From: Beroe ovata
Lineage: Eukaryota; Ctenophora; Nuda; Beroida; Beroidae
Assembly (NCBI GenBank): GCA_946803715.1
Contig: CAMPET010000044.1
Span: 147,213-211,212 of the forward strand
Direction of reading: 5' to 3'
DNA length: 64,000 nucleotides
How positions within the stretch are numbered: position 1 is the stretch's first letter; every line of letters begins with the position of its first letter. This document shows, one piece after another, positions 8,223 to 19,000 of this stretch. The notes beneath the pieces are model-generated. The model was given only the letters and a program-made list of their open reading frames with translations, was not told the DNA's origin and did not search any database. Both the position numbers and the translations under genes were made by a program.

Positions 8223-10622
8223 TTAGCGTTTAGTAACATCTTTGCATGTTTTATACAACCATCCAGGCCCATTTTGTACGACGTTCTGCTGGCTCAAATC
8301 GAAAAGGTTGAGAGTTGGAGTTTTCCGGGTATGAGGCAAAGTGAAAACGGAGGGTGCTTGGGATAACCTGGGATCTTTACATCCTGGAGGATGGAAATAT
8401 TTCCACGCTTTGGGAGAGAAAACGAGACCCGTCTTGTTCGGCATGAATATGGCTGGAAGTGAGAGATCCTGTGTAGCCTCGTTAATACCACTATCAGCAC
8501 TTGCTGCACTGGTGGTACGCTGAGAGAGTCTGTGCTGTGTTGCCATGGCACTTTCTGTATGACTCCTCACTTCATCCCTGACACGGGTTACCAACATCTT
8601 CTGTCTCTCCAGCGAACACTGCGTGAAGTATTCCATCCTCTCGAAGAAATCCTGCGGCAGGACATCCTCCTTCTTGAACTGCCGTTTTCTCCTCCTGCTG
8701 TCATCATAGGATGTAGAGGGTCGCTGGGGTAGACACACAGACGGCATCTCAACCCGACCAGTTCTCCTGTCATTGTCAACTTTAGTGCTGTTAGAGAAAC
8801 ACGATACCATGGAAACAGGGGTTCTGGTGCAGTCAGCAGCACGTGTCTCATCTTGTTCCATCTTAATCATCTCCAGAGACTTTGCCATCTCCTCCAGTCT
8901 CAACTCATACTCGTACTGTAGCCGCTCGATCTCCTGAGCGTGATTTATAGCCATCTCCTGCGCGTGTGTCCGCATTAGATCCTCCACCAGTTGGTCCGTC
9001 TCTGTATTGCTTGGCTGACTCAGCACTCTGTCCTGCTCTATGGACAGAGGTTCTGGTGTAGTTGGTTCAGAGGGCGGCTTTGGCGTTGGGATTTTCACAG
9101 ATACAGACTTTCGTGATAGAGCAGGGGATACAGTTGCTGTGCGGGGCTGTTCAACAACCTCACCGTCCTCCAAGTTATCACCGGACTCATCATCAACCAG
9201 ATCATCCGGCATACTTCTTTCTGTTATAGTCCCCACATTGATACGTTTCTGTCTTACTCTCAGCTGCCACACACAGAAGATTGGCAAGTATCCACAGGGT
9301 GCTGTTACATCACCTTCTAGAGCGAATATTGGGAATGGCTTTGGAACAATGTCATCTTCGTTGATATCACAGATGAGTTCAGGTTGAGAGTCTGATATGT
9401 CTTCTATAGGAATAGTTGAGATTGCAAACACTTTTCTTTCAGTTCCAGAATGCACTGTTACCTCAAGTTGTTCAGTAATTTCATCTTGCAACAGATCTCC
9501 TAAATTTGTGCCACGTTTGTATCCCAAGTTTTTATAGTCATCTCCTTCAAATAGGAAACTCAATTCACAATATCTCGCATCTGCTGAGGCATCCAGAATA
9601 TCACTGTCTTGGGAATGATCTAGAAGGTTGAATTTGCAGGAAATGTCCTTGTAAGGTAGTTTGAACCCAATAGGGCTATAAACAAATATTTTCAGAATCT
9701 TGTCATACTCAATGTCTTCAGTAGAAATTGAGGCATCTTTAGTTTGTAATTTCTTCTTAGAGGAAGATGTGAGCATTGCTGGTGATTTGATATCTTTAGA
9801 GTCAATGGGCTCAGTGTCTTGAGTGTCTTCTTCATCATCTTCACCCTCTGTCTCACCTGATGTGTCTAACTTAAGACTAGAGCTGAGGAGGCTACTTTGA
9901 ACTGCACTGCTATGAGCAGTTGTGCTCTGGGCAGCACTGCTCTGCTTATTAGTTGTGCTTTGTCCTGAAACACTGGTATAGTGACTTGTAGCTCCACTCT
10001 GCTTTGTGAGTCCCACTGAGGAGTTTGTTGTGCTTCCATAAGTGAATCTGGGTCCTACAATACCATCATCTATTTCTTCATCATCGGACATTGTGTCAAT
10101 CATGGGATTGAAAACAGATAATCCAAGGGATGCCCTTTGTTTAACTTTACTTATAACAAACTTCCATCTTCTTCCATGAGTCCTATTCAGAGCTGCTCTA
10201 CAAAATACTCTCTCCCAGTTATTCAAAGTGTGGTCATTACGCCATTGCTTCTCATAGTTATATGACTGCTCAAGCTTCCTAACAGCTATATCTAATTCAA
10301 CCTTTCGCCTCTCATTTTCTTCATCAATTCGTTTTAATGCAATACTTTTGTCTTCAAGTGACTGTTTATATACACTGACAAGTCTCACTAGCTCTTGAAC
10401 AGGTGCAATCAGGTCTGCCTGACTTCTCAGCAATTCAGAATGAGTGATTGTCAGTTTCAGCATAAGTGATGGGGGTAATGGATGCTTCAGAAGTTCATTC
10501 TTCAGGTTGAAAATATTTGAAATGCACTTGTTCCATATAACTTGTTGACATGTTACACTTGAACAAAGATCTTCAAACTTGTTTTCCATGATATTTCCTC
10601 GACTTTGCTTGGTAGCACTCAT
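8223..10622 (-). CDS. Large coiled-coil protein of unknown function
   Basis: A 799-residue open frame in a single exon, not recognised. Residues 86-135 form a charged coiled-coil segment (LEDKSIALKRIDEENERRK). Residues 196-255 are Ser/Thr/Gln-rich and 256-270 very acidic. Residues 305-460 look like a compact beta-rich domain (KIFVYSPIGFKLPYKD, YCELSFLFEGDDYKNLGY, FCVWQLRVRQKR), possibly C2-like, though I cannot assign a family. Residues 545-592 form a second coiled coil (HAQEIERLQYEYELRLEEMA). The C-terminus has GLVFSPKAWKYFHPPG. Codon use and length rule out chance. ATG 10622 is the first Met, but the frame runs open upstream to a strong acceptor at 10641-10643 (TTATTTTATCATTAG), adding VLSVIR, so this may be the last exon of a longer gene. 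It lies 468 bp upstream of the SAXO-like gene in the same orientation; a shared ciliary role is only a guess. Confidence 0.85.
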   Translation of the reverse strand: MSATKQSRGNIMENKFEDLCSSVTCQQVIWNKCISNIFNLKNELLKHPLPPSLMLKLTITHSELLRSQADLIAPVQELVRLVSVYKQSLEDKSIALKRIDEENERRKVELDIAVRKLEQSYNYEKQWRNDHTLNNWERVFCRAALNRTHGRRWKFVISKVKQRASLGLSVFNPMIDTMSDDEEIDDGIVGPRFTYGSTTNSSVGLTKQSGATSHYTSVSGQSTTNKQSSAAQSTTAHSSAVQSSLLSSSLKLDTSGETEGEDDEEDTQDTEPIDSKDIKSPAMLTSSSKKKLQTKDASISTEDIEYDKILKIFVYSPIGFKLPYKDISCKFNLLDHSQDSDILDASADARYCELSFLFEGDDYKNLGYKRGTNLGDLLQDEITEQLEVTVHSGTERKVFAISTIPIEDISDSQPELICDINEDDIVPKPFPIFALEGDVTAPCGYLPIFCVWQLRVRQKRINVGTITERSMPDDLVDDESGDNLEDGEVVEQPRTATVSPALSRKSVSVKIPTPKPPSEPTTPEPLSIEQDRVLSQPSNTETDQLVEDLMRTHAQEMAINHAQEIERLQYEYELRLEEMAKSLEMIKMEQDETRAADCTRTPVSMVSCFSNSTKVDNDRRTGRVEMPSVCLPQRPSTSYDDSRRRKRQFKKEDVLPQDFFERMEYFTQCSLERQKMLVTRVRDEVRSHTESAMATQHRLSQRTTSAASADSGINEATQDLSLPAIFMPNKTGLVFSPKAWKYFHPPGCKDPRLSQAPSVFTLPHTRKTPTLNLFDLSQQNVVQNGPGWLYKTCKDVTKR

Positions 10623-10901
10623 CCTTATAACAGAGAGGACCTAATGATAAAATAAATTATAGTATTGAGATATTCATGAACACAGAGCGTTGAGAGTATT
10701 GAGATAAGATCAATTATAAATAAATTATAGGATTGAGTTGAATAAATCATGAAACAATTAGTTTAATACATAATTATTCAATGGATCATTACTTGACTCT
10801 TCCTCTGAACATTATAGCTAGACATAACAGCTGATGAGCCTTCTGCCTGACCTCAATTCTGTATACAAAAGTGTTTGAAAACTTCATTACACAACAAACA
10901 G

Positions 10902-10918
10902 GTCAGGTAACATCTGAC
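10902..10918. repeat. Palindromic GTCAGAT/ATCTGAC motif, copy 1
   Basis: Imperfect 7-3-7 palindrome, GTCAGGT-AAC-ATCTGAC. Two more copies occur at 11299-11315 and 11365-11381, and about 28 bp around this copy match the 11299 copy in inverted orientation. Confidence 0.8.
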
Positions 10919-11208
10919 AAGAAATAAATAAAATAAATAAATCACATATATTACATACACAATCTAAAAAACTGGTATAAAACTAAAACCAATGCTTCAA
11001 AAAGCTGCTCATCAAACATGTGGCATAAGCTGTCGAGAATTTCGTTTCGCACGCGCGCGGCGCGGCGCAAACTTGCATGTGCGGTCTGGCATCGCCCGAA
11101 AACAGATTTTATATTTCGAGTTTAATAAAAAGCGCACAACGCAAACGTGTGCCAATGAAACTTGAAATGATTAACGGCGCGCGCACAATTGCTGGAGTGT
11201 TTGCGCGC

Positions 11209-11231
11209 GGCGCTTCGACGAAGCGCCGCTT
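11209..11231. repeat. GC-rich hairpin
   Basis: GGCGCTTCG-AC-GAAGCGCC folds into a tight 8-9 bp stem with a very short loop, within the CpG-rich patch. It is flanked by further GCGCGC runs. Confidence 0.75.
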
Positions 11232-11286
11232 CGTGGCCCAAATACTCCGCGCGCGCTGCGCGTCTGCTTTCTACGACTTTTCAGCT

Positions 11287-11393
11287 CAGTTCACTGTTGT
11301 CAGATGTTACCTGACCTGTTTCTCGCGCGAGCGCGCCTTCGATAAAGGCGCGCGAGAAACTGAGGTCAGATAAAATCTGACAAGTTCACTGAG
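11287..11393. repeat. Long inverted repeat (foldback element)
   Basis: The left arm, about 11287-11329 (CAGTTCACTG ... TTTCTCGCGCG), pairs with the right arm at 11348-11391 (CGCGCGAGAAA ... TTCACTG) with few mismatches. An inner stem GCGCGCCTT-CGAT-AAAGGCGCGC fills the centre, so nearly all of the 107 bp can fold. Each arm contains the GTCAGAT...ATCTGAC palindrome. It resembles a small non-autonomous foldback element; I see no target-site duplication. Confidence 0.85.
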
Positions 11394-11590
11394 TAGAACA
11401 GGGGCGGCGGGGCGCGCAACGTGTGCACATGCTGGTGCAATCATCGACAGCCAAATTGCAAATGAGTTGTGACTGCACTGTGAGTGCCAGAGGGGCGGCG
11501 AAACAGCCCTAGCAGTTGCCAGATTCGCGCCCCCCGCTAAAGCGAACGCTCAACCCGGCAACTCATAAATGATAAACGGGAACTTTGCTT

Positions 11591-11719
11591 AGGCCTGCAG
11601 TTTTGCTGAAATTGTAGAGGTTTTCAGATCATACCGTCAGCGCCGCACAATGCAATGGTGATTCCGCCAGCGAGGGACGAGGGTAGGGAGTAATCCTACA
11701 ACGCCGAAACTGCAGGCCT
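11591..11719. repeat. 129-bp segment bounded by perfect 13-bp inverted repeats
   Basis: AGGCCTGCAGTTT at 11591-11603 is mirrored by AAACTGCAGGCCT at 11707-11719. The interior is CpG-rich and non-coding. It could be a miniature inverted-repeat element, but no flanking direct repeat is clear. Confidence 0.6.
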
Positions 11720-11734
11720 CTGGCCTAGGCCGCA

Positions 11735-11880
11735 GGGCCATGCATTGGCACTTCCGAGGCAAAACCAACAAAAACATGGAGGTGACATTTGACATCGCAA
11801 ACCTTGGTTTTGAATATTGAATTTGATTTTGAAAGAAGCGAAGTTAAGAACCATTTATTTATTCAAAAGATGGCGACCAG
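11735..11880. promoter_or_regulatory. Candidate promoter patch (ETS, CCAAT, YY1-like motifs)
   Basis: On the minus strand CGGAAGTG, an ETS-type site, is followed directly by CCAAT (plus-strand 11741-11753). On the plus strand AAAGATGGCGAC at 11867-11878 resembles the YY1 core AAGATGGCGGC. The patch lies at the edge of the CpG-rich zone, about 1.1 kb upstream of the coiled-coil gene. Assignment to that gene is inferred. Confidence 0.4.
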
Positions 11881-12753
11881 ACCTCCTGCTGATCTTAAAT
11901 TAAATCTACAATTACAAATACCCGATTGATTTGAATAACAATCAATATCGTTATATGTAGCATTGCCAATAAACGGGTATAAGAAACTCCCTCATCATAA
12001 ATTGTTATAACGTTCACATATAACAAATATCATATCTAATATCAAATACTAGCATAGCATATTGAATGATATTAATTCTAATAACGTGAATGATAGTGCG
12101 AATTGATAGCAAATAAACTTAAGCTGTTATTTTGATATGTCATTCTCATACTTATGTGAATGTCTAACAGTTATATCAAATATTGGGACTGATGAGGCCA
12201 CTATATCTCGAATTTGAATCAATAAAATCAATTCTGATTGGCACCCCTTAAGTGAGTGCTACTGGCAAAACCCGTGCATATCCTTCTCTGGAAGCCGAAG
12301 AGAACTTATCAATATATTCTCAAATAAGAAATCATTAAATTATTAATTTAAAAACAAAATATACAGCTATATAATTTTCAAATTTTGTTGACAATAGTTT
12401 CTACACTTCCTCACTGTCCACGGTTGAGTTGTCTAACAGTTTTTTGATAGGCCCTCTCACTCTTCCAGCGCACCTAGCAGCAGTATTGTCCCTGTATCAC
12501 CCAGTCGTTGCTAATAGCAACAGTCGCACGACAAGACGTGTTGTCTCAGCTGGTTTCTAGGCGGTGTGATTCGCCTGCAGCCCCTCCCTCTAACAACTGG
12601 TTAATTCCGTCCGTTATTTTGGAGAAGGGTGAGGAAATTGTGAAGTTATTTGCCGAACCCTGAAAGGTGGATAACCCTTAGATTTCTCATCTGTGATGTA
12701 ACGCTATCATAGCGCAACAAATAACTACGGTTAACGGGAACTCTTAAACAGTA

Positions 12754-12759
12754 TTTATT
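12754..12759 (-). promoter_or_regulatory. Polyadenylation signal AATAAA of zinc-finger gene
   Basis: The plus strand reads TTTATT, so the minus strand reads AATAAA, 40 nt past the stop codon at 12799. This supports ending the gene in exon 10 and not splicing further. Confidence 0.7.
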
Positions 12760-12798
12760 ACGTTATTATCAGAAACTTCCGGTTCCGCCGCTAAACTT

Positions 12799-13030
12799 CT
12801 AACAACTAAAACTAACCTCTGTTTTATTGGTCGATTTTGAGGACCGCTGCAGCGAAGCAATAAGTTCCTGGAGTTGCTCTGTTGCCATAGCAACAGTGGG
12901 TGCTTCACTTTTAATAATGTTCTCTTTCGATTCCGCAGCAAGACTCGGCTCCTGGTTGTCTACTTGCATCGGTTCACCTTCTTTGTTTTGAGCAGCAGCA
13001 GCAGGAACGACCGGTGTATGGGGAATGCTC
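12799..13030 (-). CDS. Zinc-finger gene, exon 10 (last coding)
   Basis: Encodes SIPHTPVVPAAAAQNKEGEP, MQVDNQEPSLAAESKEN and a helical TEQLQELIASLQRSS, ending KTEVSFSC before TAG. A donor-like GAG|GTTAGT lies six codons before the stop, but no downstream exon fits its phase well and AATAAA follows soon after. Confidence 0.85.
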
Positions 13031-16000
13031 CTGAAAATTAGGGGATTTAAAGGGTGAAACTGGATGAATTTTTAGAATACCGGTTAGTAACAGTAAACAG
13101 AGGATTTTATTGTTTTCAGCAGCAATTGCGCGTGCCGCCGTGCCGTGCGTATTATGAAGGAGCAGCTATAGCAGGCACTACCATCAATAGAGATCGGCAT
13201 AGCGTTTGGATGGTTATCTTGCAACAAGCAAATTTCCATGCCCTAAGAGCATTTCCCATTTTATCAGATTCATGACAAGAGTAGAGACTTTCTTAAAGAG
13301 TTTCTAAAAGAGCAGTGGAGGAAACATTTATGGCAGGAGAAAAGGCTGCTGCCACTAAGGATGAGATTCCCCAAGGTTTTGTAATTAGTGTCTGGAAAAC
13401 AAGACTTAGCACTCTATTGAGGAACACAAAAGAGCTCATGCGATAGAAACTTTTAATCATCTCGTGGATGTTCTAGGGTTTTGGTTGGGCAAACATTGTC
13501 CTATGCCATGCTAAAAGTAAAACGACTCACATTGTGAGTCTCACAATTCATGATGTCATCATTTCCTTATAAGGAATAATTACTCACGTGATTTGTTTCT
13601 CAGGCGGGGATTGGATGTTATGTTTTGGGGAGGAGTGAGCGGGTGAGGCAGAGGGCGAACTTCCCAGCGACATGTTTCCAGGGATAATGTCTCCCTCGTG
13701 TAGGGGATTCAAACTGCTTATCAGTTCCTGAGGGAGAGAGGGTCACGTGATTACCATATATGGTATGATTGGGGGAAGAGTGATAACAATTATTCTGGGC
13801 GGGAAGTGGTAACAATACAGATTATTAAACCGTACAATGCTCCCCTAGTCCGCGTGAATGATTAGTGGGAAATACTGCTGCTACGATGAGATGTCCCGTA
13901 TATAAGAGGGTTTTCAGAGTGATTACTAAATTGTACTCCACCCATTCTTACAGACATATTCATCCCTTCTAATTAGGGAATAAGTGTCGCTGCGTGGTCT
14001 ATTGGGAACACTGACTAAAACCCATTCAAACCTCCGCGAAATACTAATCAAATTTGTACCCGTCTTGAGTGCTCTAAACCTGGTCGTGAATATGGCATGG
14101 ACAATTAGATGCCTTTTTTACGAGACGAAAAAGTGAAGACCCATCCCAGGCACGGCTTGATACTGATTTCAGTGGTAATTCAGACCCACAGCTCAGTGAT
14201 AAGTAAGTTGGGCACAGAGATTTTTCCGAGAAAATTGAGTCCCATCCTAATGGAATTCGCCGGCCATTGGCTAGTTGTTTGATTGATCAATTAAAAGAGG
14301 ATAGATTCTCGGAATACTCAGAGTTTTACTCAGAGTTGCCCACCAAAAGTTGTCATATTGTGTCCACCTGGCCGCTGGATTGTAGGACGGGGCCCTCCCA
14401 ATAGAATTATGTTCTTTGTGTCTCGTAAACCAGGTGTAGTGAAAAGAGGAGGTTTTAGTGAATTCTGTCAAATATGAACTGCCCTCCTGACTCGAGCCGA
14501 CACAAACTTTTGTTTTATTAACTTCTGTTCTATTACAACGTATATGAGTGAAACAGAAGTAGAAAATTCGGAGGAAAAATCTCATTATCCGTTTTGCTGT
14601 GATCGATCCAGAGAATGAAATAGAGTCGATAAATCATTGCTCCACTCATCGATTTGCGCTGCTAAAAGCAAGCGACAAAGTAGAAAGGATTTAATCGATA
14701 GATTAACTGAAGCTCATATCAGCCGTGCGGCTGCCGTATTTACAGACTAAAGATATGATTTTTCCATCCTGCAAGAGAAACACAGCCGACACGGAATAAG
14801 CAGACATATTGTGAGTGAGTATTTTGACGATGCCCGGATGAATCATGATATCAATATATACGGAGGACATTAGGCAGGGCATTGCTAATAATATAAGTAG
14901 TAGAGCAACATTTAATTCTGTGGACTCGTGTGCTGTTGGAGTAGAAGAGGAGACTAATGTCAGTCAAACGGCACATTTCAACATCGCATACTGCTGATCC
15001 ACCCTCTAAAGTACACTCTCTCTCTCTTTTTCTGAAGGAGCAGTGTTGCCTAATGTGCAGTGGGCAGGTAGCAACCGTTATTCATGAAAGACATGGAGTA
15101 GGAAAAAACGATATTTCTTTTAAAATCTGACAGTTAGACAAGTCGTGTTTTACATAGTTTCCGTGGTGTAAGCGATCATTGCCATGGTTTAAGTGACTAA
15201 CTCTCAGGGATGGTTTTTAGAGTGACAGTTTCACTTACCTTGTGTTTTCGAGCGATGTGTAGTTTGAGCTGGTTTTTCTGTACAAACTCACTAGGACAGT
15301 ACTGACACTTGGCTGGTTTTTCTCCCGTATGTTGGAAACTGGGATGAGAAATGGGATTAGCATATAGGGGTAGGGGGATTAATCTGAGATATTTAATCTG
15401 AGATATTTAATCTGAGATAATTGGGGGTATAGAAGGTATTATAGATAGGGCTTGTCTAGTACTTGTTCCACAGTGCTGGAGTTATTAATGAGAAAGTAGG
15501 TAAATCTAGAGCAATGTGTGTTTGAGTTATTGTCATACATCCATCACAATAGTGAGTAGACATGATTGTTGACCACCACTCATTACTATAGCGCACTTTG
15601 TTGTGCATTTTTAATTCAATTCCAATCGCATAGCCCACTTTACAATGAACCTGCTTAATAAGATAATGCCTGGAAATCCGCGGATTAATTGTTCCTTACA
15701 ACAAACATAATCCTGGGTGGGCGTATGTTGCGCGCGTGCGCGGCTTTGTTTCCTAGTATTGGACATAGCGGAAATCCACGTTTAATGCAGGTAGTATTGT
15801 CATTCTAGTTTTATTACCTATCCATTGTCTAGTAACAACTGTCTGGAACTGCAGCAACATTTGCGTGAAGCAACAATTTCATAAAACAACAATTAGTGAA
15901 ATGGAATTCCGTGGGGTTTTTAATTAAAATACGCAAGATGGCGGCGCTTGCGGGCATTGTATTATACTGTATGCACTATATCATCGCCCACATACAGATA

Positions 16001-19000
16001 TAATAGCAACAGCCGCTGCAGTAGGCTGCTGACAGTTGACAGTTTATCGACAATAAAACGTACTTTATACTGTAGAAACAGCGCAAGTATATAGCCACTA
16101 TGAGGTGTTAATTAGCATGCTTCCTCATATTCATAATTAACACTGCGAGTCTCATAATTATCATCATGACGTCACAGGTGACGCTGGTCGCAGCAGTAGA
16201 GTGGTATATGGAAGTAAGGTGACAGTTGAAAAATGCAGATGTTAATAAATGTACAGACTGTTGTTGTCTTCTTAGTACAACAGCATAAAGCGTAGTGTAA
16301 GACGATAGTAGGAAAGAGTTTTCGTAAACATGTACTTAGAAGAAGATACTGAACATTTCAGAGCAATCCTCAAAGTCCGAAAAGGATTTTAATATCTACT
16401 AATATCTACTATTTATCCTGGATCGATCTATTGTAGTAAGTACTAAGTACTATTGGCAATTGGCATCTATGAGTTTACAATCAATCAATACCACTGTGGT
16501 AGATATAAAACACTATCTCCAATCGACACATCAGTCAGTACCTGTGGTATCTGAGAGCAGAGGAGCTGGCGAATCCCCGACCACACACCGGACAGCTGTA
16601 CGGTTTGACGGGACTGTGTATGGAGAAGTGGTTACGCAGGTAGTACTTGTCCGCAAACGTCTTACCGCAGATGTTGCAAGCAAACGGTTTGTCTTTCACA
16701 TGTGTTTTCCTGTGGGAGAAGGGAGAGTGAGAGGATTGTTAATTGGTCCACAGGGGAAACTGATAATGAAACCGATTGGATCGCATTTGATAGATAATTT
16801 AACTGATGATAAGGCACGATTACAAAGGCACAAACCTGTGGTTTTTGAGGAGGTAAACGCTGTTAAAACTCTTGTTACAACTCCCACATTCATATTCCTT
16901 CTTGGGGTGGAGGGCCAGGTGGGCGTTGAACGCCTCCTCGTTGGAAAACGTGGTCTTGCACTCTGGACATGTCTTTAGATTGTGCACGTTGATGATGTGG
17001 TTACTGAAAAAGAGAATAATTAATAGTGAGAATGGAGATGGAGTTTTCCCTCAAAATTTCAGAAGTTTGTGTTAGATTCAGCTCTCTAAACTTAATCTAG
17101 CACAAACTTCTGTAACAGCTGTTTTGAAATACAGTTGCAATGAAAATCAATCTGTTCATTCAATTACTAGTTTAACGTATAACCAGCAAGCCTGCTGATT
17201 CAAACTTTAATTAACTTTTAGTTAAGCTTGCGCAAGAGGTTTTACCTATCATATGTTTGTAGCTTGATTTGATTAACTTTAGAAGTTTTCATAAGTTCCT
17301 CAGGGTGATCCACATATGAACTTACATCATACCGAGAATTCCAAATTTCTAGTTCTCCAAAAACATGATTGCCCACGACTGCCATTCAGCCGGATTTTCG
17401 GAATACAATGAAGTACAATCTTCCCTAAGCCTTCTCCATCTCTATGCTTCCTCATTCCAGGATGAGAATGAATCTCCTCCCAAAATGACTGACTCATGAT
17501 GTGCGACATTGTCACAAGAGTGACAAGTCATAGTTTGACCGAGACGTTATGATATGTGGTCAGAAGCTCAGTCGAGACTGAAATACATCGAGAGAGAAAG
17601 GAAGGAAAATAATTAGAGTAATATATTTTGCTGGAAAATTATATTTTACAAGCAGGAAACTAATTGCAGGATAAAATTAGACTATAATGGACGATAATTT
17701 TTCACGGATTGGCCCCTGATTGGCGCAACTTACCCAAAGGACATATCATCATCTTCACTTAACCTAGTCGTTACTACTCCTAATTCATAACTTCCCGTAC
17801 CTTTTCCTCCTCATATAATTAAGTTGGGTCCCAGTTGGAGGACCCACACCGGTATTTACTCCAGTCACGTGATCTGCACCATGAACCACGTGGCCGCGCG
17901 GCGCGACACGTGCTGCGCGTCACATGACCACGCACGTGCAACCAAAAATGGGAGTAGTACTCCAATGCCTAATTACAGTACTTCAAGCAATCAGCTATTC
18001 TACCCTACCGGATAATTAACTCAAATGACCGGATAATTTGGGGGAAATTTTGGAGAAAACGGCGCACCACACGGTGATAATAATATGCTGCCGATACCCG
18101 ATTAAATTACCTCGAGCAAATGTCTACTCCGCGACTCCACCGCAATTATTTCCCAAGCAGGAAGTGGCTTTTACCCAAAACCCCCCTAAACGATGATATT
18201 AGCCTATCCGCGACGCTCGTCGCCAACTGAATGCTTATCCACGATGGGTAATGATTGGACTTTTTCCGGGTCGACATTACTGGCTGGCTGCTGCACGCTT
18301 GTGTGTTTTGGGTAAAATTACTTGCTGTAACAAGAAGAATGTCTAGAGGAGGGGGTCATGTGACCTGCCTTGTGGTGGTTTACTAGTAGCTGGTAATAGA
18401 TCCATTTAATCTATAATAAACAGGGAACATCTATATAGGATGGGAGATAGTGCGGTTTAAACCCTCAGAATCGTCACACGCCGACAGAATGATCAAAACA
18501 CACGAGATCAATAGACGTAGGACGTGTAATTTTTCCATGAAAATAGTGCTAATGACGGCAACTAATGATGTGACCCTCGTTAAATCGTGCAGAACGCGCG
18601 CGCCCGAGTCCGATTATAACATTTTTTAGGAGGGGAGTATAAGGGAAATGAGCATGAGATGGCCAGCCCAATTACTATTGGTATTTATATTTATTTAAGC
18701 AGGGTTTTGCCTTTTTAGTAAGCGCACATAGCTGGAACATGGGTAAAAGATAAAGTCGCTGATGATTTGCACGGAGATAACGATCAGAAGGTCAATTTCT
18801 CGCAATAACTACCCAGCTAAGTGCATGAGTTGACTTGTAATGTGTAGCGTTATGGTCCTCAGTCTAACCGCTGTAAAGAACACATGTGATGGAGGAAGCT
18901 GGTACGCAGTGATGTCTGGGTGCCCGACACACACACGCGGCGGTGCGCGCGCGACCAAACACTCCCCGCCGCTGCGATTAGTGCGGGTAATTTCAGGGCG

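Larger units (their letters stand above)
10641..12753. other. Non-coding interval between coiled-coil and zinc-finger genes
   Basis: No protein-like frame. From about 11040 to 11780 it becomes rich in CpG and GCGCGC and holds foldback structures described separately. The 98-codon plus-strand frame at 11077-11373 is made of these hairpins and is not a gene. The 5' exons or promoter of the coiled-coil gene are expected here. Confidence 0.6.

Noticed and set aside
11077-11373. 98-codon plus-strand frame
   Set aside because: It is formed by GC-rich hairpin DNA and has no protein-like features.
12405-12480. Possible extra last exon of the zinc-finger gene (GPIKKLLDNSTVDSEEV)
   Set aside because: The attractive frame does not match the phase-0 donor at exon 10, the acceptor lacks a pyrimidine tract, and AATAAA lies earlier at 12754-12759.
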